Position numbers and translations under genes: made by a program
Origin: Streptomyces sp. A2-16
Lineage (GTDB): Bacteria > Actinomycetota > Actinomycetes > Streptomycetales > Streptomycetaceae
Length of the DNA: 64,000 bases
Assembly (NCBI RefSeq): GCF_018128905.1
Contig: NZ_CP063808.1
Span: 4,588,001-4,652,000, forward strand
Direction of reading: 5' to 3'
Notes under the pieces: generated by a model
Database searches by the model: none
The model's input: only the letters and a program-made list of their open reading frames with translations
What the model was told of the DNA's origin: nothing
Part shown: piece after piece, positions 60,205 through 64,000 of the stretch
Numbering within the stretch: the first letter of the stretch is position 1
Layout of the letters: the number at the start of each line of letters is the position of its first letter

Positions 60205-61077
60205 ATGGGACAGCCCAAGGTGACCACAGGCGTGGCACAGGTGGACGGGGTCCGCCTGCACTACCTCCGCGCGGGATCCGGTCCTCTGCTCGTCCTGCTC
60301 CACGGCTGGCCGCAGACCTCCGACTGCTGGCAGCCGGTGCTGGCGGATCTTGCCGCCGACCACACCGTTGTGGCACCCGACCTGCGTGGCTACGGCCTGA
60401 GCGACAAGCCCTCGACCGGATACGACAAGCGGCGGATGGCCGCCGACATGGCGGGCCTCGTCGAAGCACTCGGCTTCGAGACCACCGCCGTCGTGGGTCA
60501 TGACCGGGGCGCCCGCGTGGGGCACCGCTGGGCGCTGGACCGCCCAGATCAGGTGGAACGGCTGGCTGTGCTCGACATCGTGCCGACTCGGGAGATGTTC
60601 CGCCGGCTGGACGCCTCGCTCGCCTCCGGGTACTGGCACTGGCTGTTCCAGATGCAGCCCGACCTTCCCGAGCGGCTCGTGGGGCACGACATACGCGGGT
60701 ATCTCGAGTACTTCTTCGAGCGGTGGACCTACAACCGGCACGGGCTGACCCCCGAAGCGGTCGACGGATATGTCCGAGCCTTCTCCCGCCCGGGTGCCCT
60801 GCGCGCGAGTTTCGACGACTACCGCGCCATGGAGCAGGACGTCGCCCTCGACGACATCGACGCCGCCGAGGGCCGCCGCCTCACCATGCCGGTACTGGCG
60901 CTCTGGGGTTCCGTAGGGCTGCCGTCCCGCCTGCCGACACTGGAGATCTGGCGCGCCTACGCGGACGACGTCACCGGAGCGGAAATCCCGGAGTGCGGTC
61001 ACTTCATCCCGGAAGAGCAACCGGAGGCGCTGCTGGGCCATCTGCGGTCGTTCCTGGTCGACGAGGCGAGTCGGTGA
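60205..61077 (+). CDS. Haloacetate-dehalogenase/epoxide-hydrolase-like alpha/beta hydrolase
   Basis: The 290-residue protein has the oxyanion motif HGWPQ, the nucleophile elbow GHDRGARVGHR with Asp100, and a final GHFIPEEQP supplying the catalytic His. An Asp nucleophile with the GARVGHRWALD block matches fluoro/haloacetate dehalogenases rather than esterases. It would act on C-halogen or epoxide bonds. GGGGAGG lies 11 bases before the ATG. Confidence 0.9.
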   Translation: MGQPKVTTGVAQVDGVRLHYLRAGSGPLLVLLHGWPQTSDCWQPVLADLAADHTVVAPDLRGYGLSDKPSTGYDKRRMAADMAGLVEALGFETTAVVGHDRGARVGHRWALDRPDQVERLAVLDIVPTREMFRRLDASLASGYWHWLFQMQPDLPERLVGHDIRGYLEYFFERWTYNRHGLTPEAVDGYVRAFSRPGALRASFDDYRAMEQDVALDDIDAAEGRRLTMPVLALWGSVGLPSRLPTLEIWRAYADDVTGAEIPECGHFIPEEQPEALLGHLRSFLVDEASR

Positions 61078-61113
61078 CTCTGCCACCGTGACGATAGCGG
61101 CGCCGGTGCGCGG

Positions 61114-61952
61114 GTGCGCAGCCTCACTGGCCGGCCAGGGCAAGTCGTCCGAGCAGCCTCCCGGACCGAGGGGCGACCCAGTTGCTTCCGGCTGGGCCAC
61201 CACCCAGTCAGATCCTGGCCGAGACCGGGACACCCGCCGGCTGTGGTCACTTCCGGGGGCCCGGCGGACCCCCGCACGGTCGACTTTCCGAAGCTGCCGA
61301 TCAGGTCGCCGTTGGCCTGGGAGGGCTTCCCTTCGAAACCGCCCAGTTCGAACTGGATGAGCGCACTCTTCTGGTGCTGTACACCGACGGCCTCATCGAG
61401 AGTCGCGCGCGCGATGTGGACGCTGCCCTCGCGGTTCTCTCCGATGTCCTCGCCCAGGCCTCCGCCTCGCTGGAGGAGACATGCGACGGACTGCTCCATG
61501 CGTTGCTGCCCAGTCGCCCCGCCGACAACGTCGCTCTGCTCGTGGCACGTATTCGAGCGCTGGACGCCGATCACGTCGCCACACTGGATCTTCCCCCCGA
61601 TCCGGCTGTCGTATCCGAGGCGCGTGCCTTCGCATCCGACCGGCTAACCGCCTGGGGGCTGGAGGAGATGGCTTTCACCATGGAGCTGGTGGTCAGCGAA
61701 CTGGTGACGAACGCCATCCGCTACGGTCAGAGCCCCATCCAACTGCGCATGATCCTGCAGTCCACCGTGACATGCGAGGTGTCCGACGCCGGTGGCACCG
61801 CCCCTCACCTGCGCCGTGCCAGGACCTTCGACGAGGGTGGACGTGGACTGGTCCTGGTCGCCCAGATGACCGAACACTGGGGAACGCGGCACAACCGCGA
61901 CGGCAAGGTCATCTGGGCGCAACAGCTGATTCCGTCTGACGGTGCCGACTGA
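61114..61952 (+). pseudogene. SpoIIE-type phosphatase plus anti-sigma kinase, broken
   Basis: A first frame keeps ARPGHPPAVV-like sequence of the SpoIIE (PP2C) domain; near 61300 the match moves to the frame that ends at 61952, with ERTLLVLYTDGLIESR, then an HATPase_c part (MELVVSELVTNAIRYGQSP and RGLVLVAQMTEHWG). The upstream sensor domains and most of the phosphatase are missing. The HATPase part is open, but the whole gene is a truncated, shifted remnant. Confidence 0.78.
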
Positions 61953-61993
61953 TGGCGGAAAACGCCGACTCCAGGCTCGGCGCGGGGTGAATC

Positions 61994-63460
61994 TCAGGAA
62001 GCCGCGGCGTGGGCAGCGCGCAAGGAGACTTTGTCGATCTTCCCGACCGCGTTCTTCGCTATGGCCTCCACCACGAAGAACTCGGTCGGACGCTTGAAGC
62101 CGGTGAGGCTGCGCGCACAGAGATCCCGCAGCGCCGTCAGATCGACGCTCACGCCTGGTCGCGGCTGTATGTAGGCCACGACCACCTCTCCCCACTTCTC
62201 GTCGGGTACGCCGATCACGGCGGCTTCGAGCACCGACGGGTCGCCTGTGAGGACGTCCTCGATCTCCTTGGGGTAGATGTTCTCCCCACCACGGATGATC
62301 ATGTCCTTCGAGCGCCCGACCAGGGTCAGGTAGCCGTCGGCGTCGAGGTGCCCCACATCGCCCGTGTGCAACCAGCCGTCGACGATGACTCTGGCCGTTT
62401 CCTCAGGGCGGCCGAGATAGCCACGCATGACGTTGGGGCCCTTCACGAGGACCTCACCGTCCGTGCCCGGCCCCACCTCGGTACCTTCGGCGTCGACGAT
62501 CCGGATCTCCTGGCCGGGGAAGGGAAGCCCCACGGTGCCGGCACGGCGCGGGCCCGCGACGGGGTTGACGGTGGACCCGCAGGTTCCTTCGGACAGGCCG
62601 TACCCCTCGACAAGAGGGAACCCGTACCGGGCCTCGAACCGGCTCAGCAGCTCGGCGGAGGCAGGTGCGGCGCCACAGACTCCGAACCTCAGCGACGACG
62701 TGTCGGGCCGCACGTCGTCCGGCAGCGCAGCGAGCATGCCGTAGATCGTCGGCACGGCGCTGAAGAAGGTGGGGCGCTCCTGCTCGACGAGGTCGAAGAA
62801 GCTCTGCGGGTCGAACCGGCGGCCCGCGATGACGACGCTCGCCCCCGCGAGAAGAGGCGTGAGAATGCTGACCACGATGCCGTTGACGTGGAAGAGCGGC
62901 AGGATCAGCAGGCACCGGTCGTCGGGCCCGATGTCCAGGGACACGCGGCCCATCTCCGTCATGGCGTCGATGTTGGCGTGGTCCAGCATCACGCCCTTGG
63001 GCATCCCGGTGGTGCCGCTGGTGTATATGAGAAGAGCCAGCGCGGACGGATCCACATGCGGTGCGTGATCCGAACTCGCCCCTTCCTCGTGCAGTGCGCC
63101 GACGGCGAGTACGGCAGTACCGTCCGTGCCGGGCGCCGCGTGGTCTTCGACCACCAGCAGACGCGCACCGGAGTCCTTGACCTGTCGGTCCACCTCGACG
63201 TCGGTCATGCTCGGGTTGACCGGCGTGATGGTGGCGCCGATCCGCCAGGCGGCGAACAACAGCAGCACGAACTCGATGCGGTTCGTCAGCTTGAGGGCCA
63301 CGACATCGCCGGGACCGATGCCGAGGTCCCGGAGCTGACGCGCTGCCGCGCGGACGCGGTCCAGCAACTGAGCGTTGGTGAGTGACTGGCGCCCGTCCGA
63401 GACCGCTGCCCCATCGGGGTCGTGAGCGGCGCGACGGTCGGGCAGTGAAGCGAAGTTCAT
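61994..63460 (-). CDS. AMP-dependent acyl-CoA synthetase
   Basis: The 488-residue ANL enzyme has YTSGTTGMPKG (ATP loop), GYGLSEG, GWLHTGDVGHLDADGY and the final lysine region KNAVGKIDK with the adenylation Lys. It forms acyl-AMP and then acyl-CoA from a carboxylic acid. The head is shorter than in long-chain enzymes, fitting a medium-chain or aromatic acid substrate. The next gene upstream on the same strand is a hydrolase, 35 bases away, so they may form an operon. Confidence 0.95.
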   Translation of the reverse strand: MNFASLPDRRAAHDPDGAAVSDGRQSLTNAQLLDRVRAAARQLRDLGIGPGDVVALKLTNRIEFVLLLFAAWRIGATITPVNPSMTDVEVDRQVKDSGARLLVVEDHAAPGTDGTAVLAVGALHEEGASSDHAPHVDPSALALLIYTSGTTGMPKGVMLDHANIDAMTEMGRVSLDIGPDDRCLLILPLFHVNGIVVSILTPLLAGASVVIAGRRFDPQSFFDLVEQERPTFFSAVPTIYGMLAALPDDVRPDTSSLRFGVCGAAPASAELLSRFEARYGFPLVEGYGLSEGTCGSTVNPVAGPRRAGTVGLPFPGQEIRIVDAEGTEVGPGTDGEVLVKGPNVMRGYLGRPEETARVIVDGWLHTGDVGHLDADGYLTLVGRSKDMIIRGGENIYPKEIEDVLTGDPSVLEAAVIGVPDEKWGEVVVAYIQPRPGVSVDLTALRDLCARSLTGFKRPTEFFVVEAIAKNAVGKIDKVSLRAAHAAAS

Positions 63461-63495
63461 GGCGGGCGTACCTGTCTCGGTGTTGTGCGATCCGG

Positions 63496-64000
63496 TCAAG
63501 GAGTCGATGCCGGCGCGGGGTGCAACTGCCGGGTGAGGAACTCGATCTGGTCGCGGACCAGGGCCTCGAAGGTCTCGCCGGTGTAGAAGTCGAAGTGGCC
63601 GGCGTCGTACCTCTTGATCTCTCCCCGGGGTGCGGTGCGCGCGTACCGGAGGGTCTGGGCGGGAGGCGTGACGGAGTCGGTGTTGCTGACGCAGAAGAGG
63701 ATCGGCATGGCGACCTTCCTCGCCGCCCGCCCGGGCCGGTAGGCGGCGATGGTCGGAATGACCCGTGCCGCCACCTCGTTGCGGAACGCCGTCCCCGCCG
63801 GCTGCAGCGCCTGGTATCCGGGCAAGGCGTCCGGAGCGTTCATGAGGGCCGGCGAACCGGGGGCGGAGGCGATGGGAACCATCGCGGGTGCCTTGCCGCG
63901 CACTCTGGCCGCCATGTCCCGAGCGACCACGGGGGTCATCCTGAGCGAGGCGACCGGGCCGAGCGCGAGCGCGGAGGCGAGACCGTCGGTGAACGGGCAC
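63496..64000 (-). CDS. Alpha/beta hydrolase (5' end outside window)
   Basis: The frame is open to the right edge and ends at 63496. The visible 167 residues are the C-terminal part: IPTIAAYRPGRAARKVAMPILFCVSN then DSVTPP (catalytic acid) and GHFDFYTGE (catalytic His). The nucleophile is not in the window. An internal ATG at 63939 is not the true start. It precedes the acyl-CoA synthetase and may supply its acid substrate, which is inference. Confidence 0.85.
   Translation of the reverse strand, partial: CPFTDGLASALALGPVASLRMTPVVARDMAARVRGKAPAMVPIASAPGSPALMNAPDALPGYQALQPAGTAFRNEVAARVIPTIAAYRPGRAARKVAMPILFCVSNTDSVTPPAQTLRYARTAPRGEIKRYDAGHFDFYTGETFEALVRDQIEFLTRQLHPAPASTP

Noticed and set aside
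1..64000. CRISPR arrays, tRNA or rRNA genes
   Set aside because: No regularly spaced repeat-spacer blocks, cloverleaf sequences or rRNA segments were seen on reading either strand.

Overview
This is a high-GC actinobacterial chromosome segment, almost certainly Streptomyces: third codon positions are strongly G/C, GTG starts and GGAGG-type ribosome sites are common, and it carries SAV_915, DUF1707, CGNR/ABATE and DUF6192-type proteins. No tRNA, rRNA, CRISPR array, integrase or replication origin was seen. Both edges cut a gene (an APC permease on the left, an alpha/beta hydrolase on the right).

Bases 1-25,660 form a potassium/ion-homeostasis block. It holds two APC-type transporters (one KimA-like), an alpha-oxoamine synthase, a DUF1707 protein, a tiny ribosomal bL37-like protein, an SDR enzyme, a truncated second kdpB, a four-helix membrane protein of sensor-like layout, a CPA1 Na+/H+ antiporter, an orphan KdpD-like kinase, a complete kdpFABC operon preceded by an extra one-helix peptide, kdpE and kdpD behind a strong hairpin, a universal stress protein, a SAV_915 protein and a LysA-type decarboxylase. 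Many of its intergenic regions carry direct repeats of GTCAA/G. In six places four repeats are spaced 11, 21 and 11 bp, and in others only two or three repeats 11 bp apart remain. I infer one regulon, with the resident KdpE as the leading candidate regulator.

Bases 25,660-33,610 are a divalent-metal block: a two-gene ABC importer behind a proline-rich leader peptide, an MgtC protein, an ArsR repressor, two CorA proteins, and a leaderless CmtR-like repressor coupled to a CDF exporter.

Bases 33,800-57,900 are an accessory region full of IS pieces and decayed genes: a RacP/DUF6192-like pair, an orphan RHS C-terminus followed by a two-helix small protein, an RHH/MazF-type toxin-antitoxin pair with an exact operator palindrome, an IS630 element carrying an extra gene, two IS5-family elements (one with a CCCAAAA slippery site), remnants of IstB, ISL3, an AAA ATPase, a peptidase, a kinase and a nuclease-like gene, and a 2046-residue secreted RHS protein coupled to a second two-helix small protein. 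The regulatory region and first 25 codons of this large rhs gene are duplicated in inverted orientation near 42 kb.

Bases 57,900-64,000 are metabolic: a quinone-oxidoreductase-like enzyme divergent from an HxlR regulator, a CGNR regulator divergent from a haloacetate-dehalogenase-like hydrolase, a broken SpoIIE phosphatase/anti-sigma gene, an acyl-CoA synthetase and an alpha/beta hydrolase.
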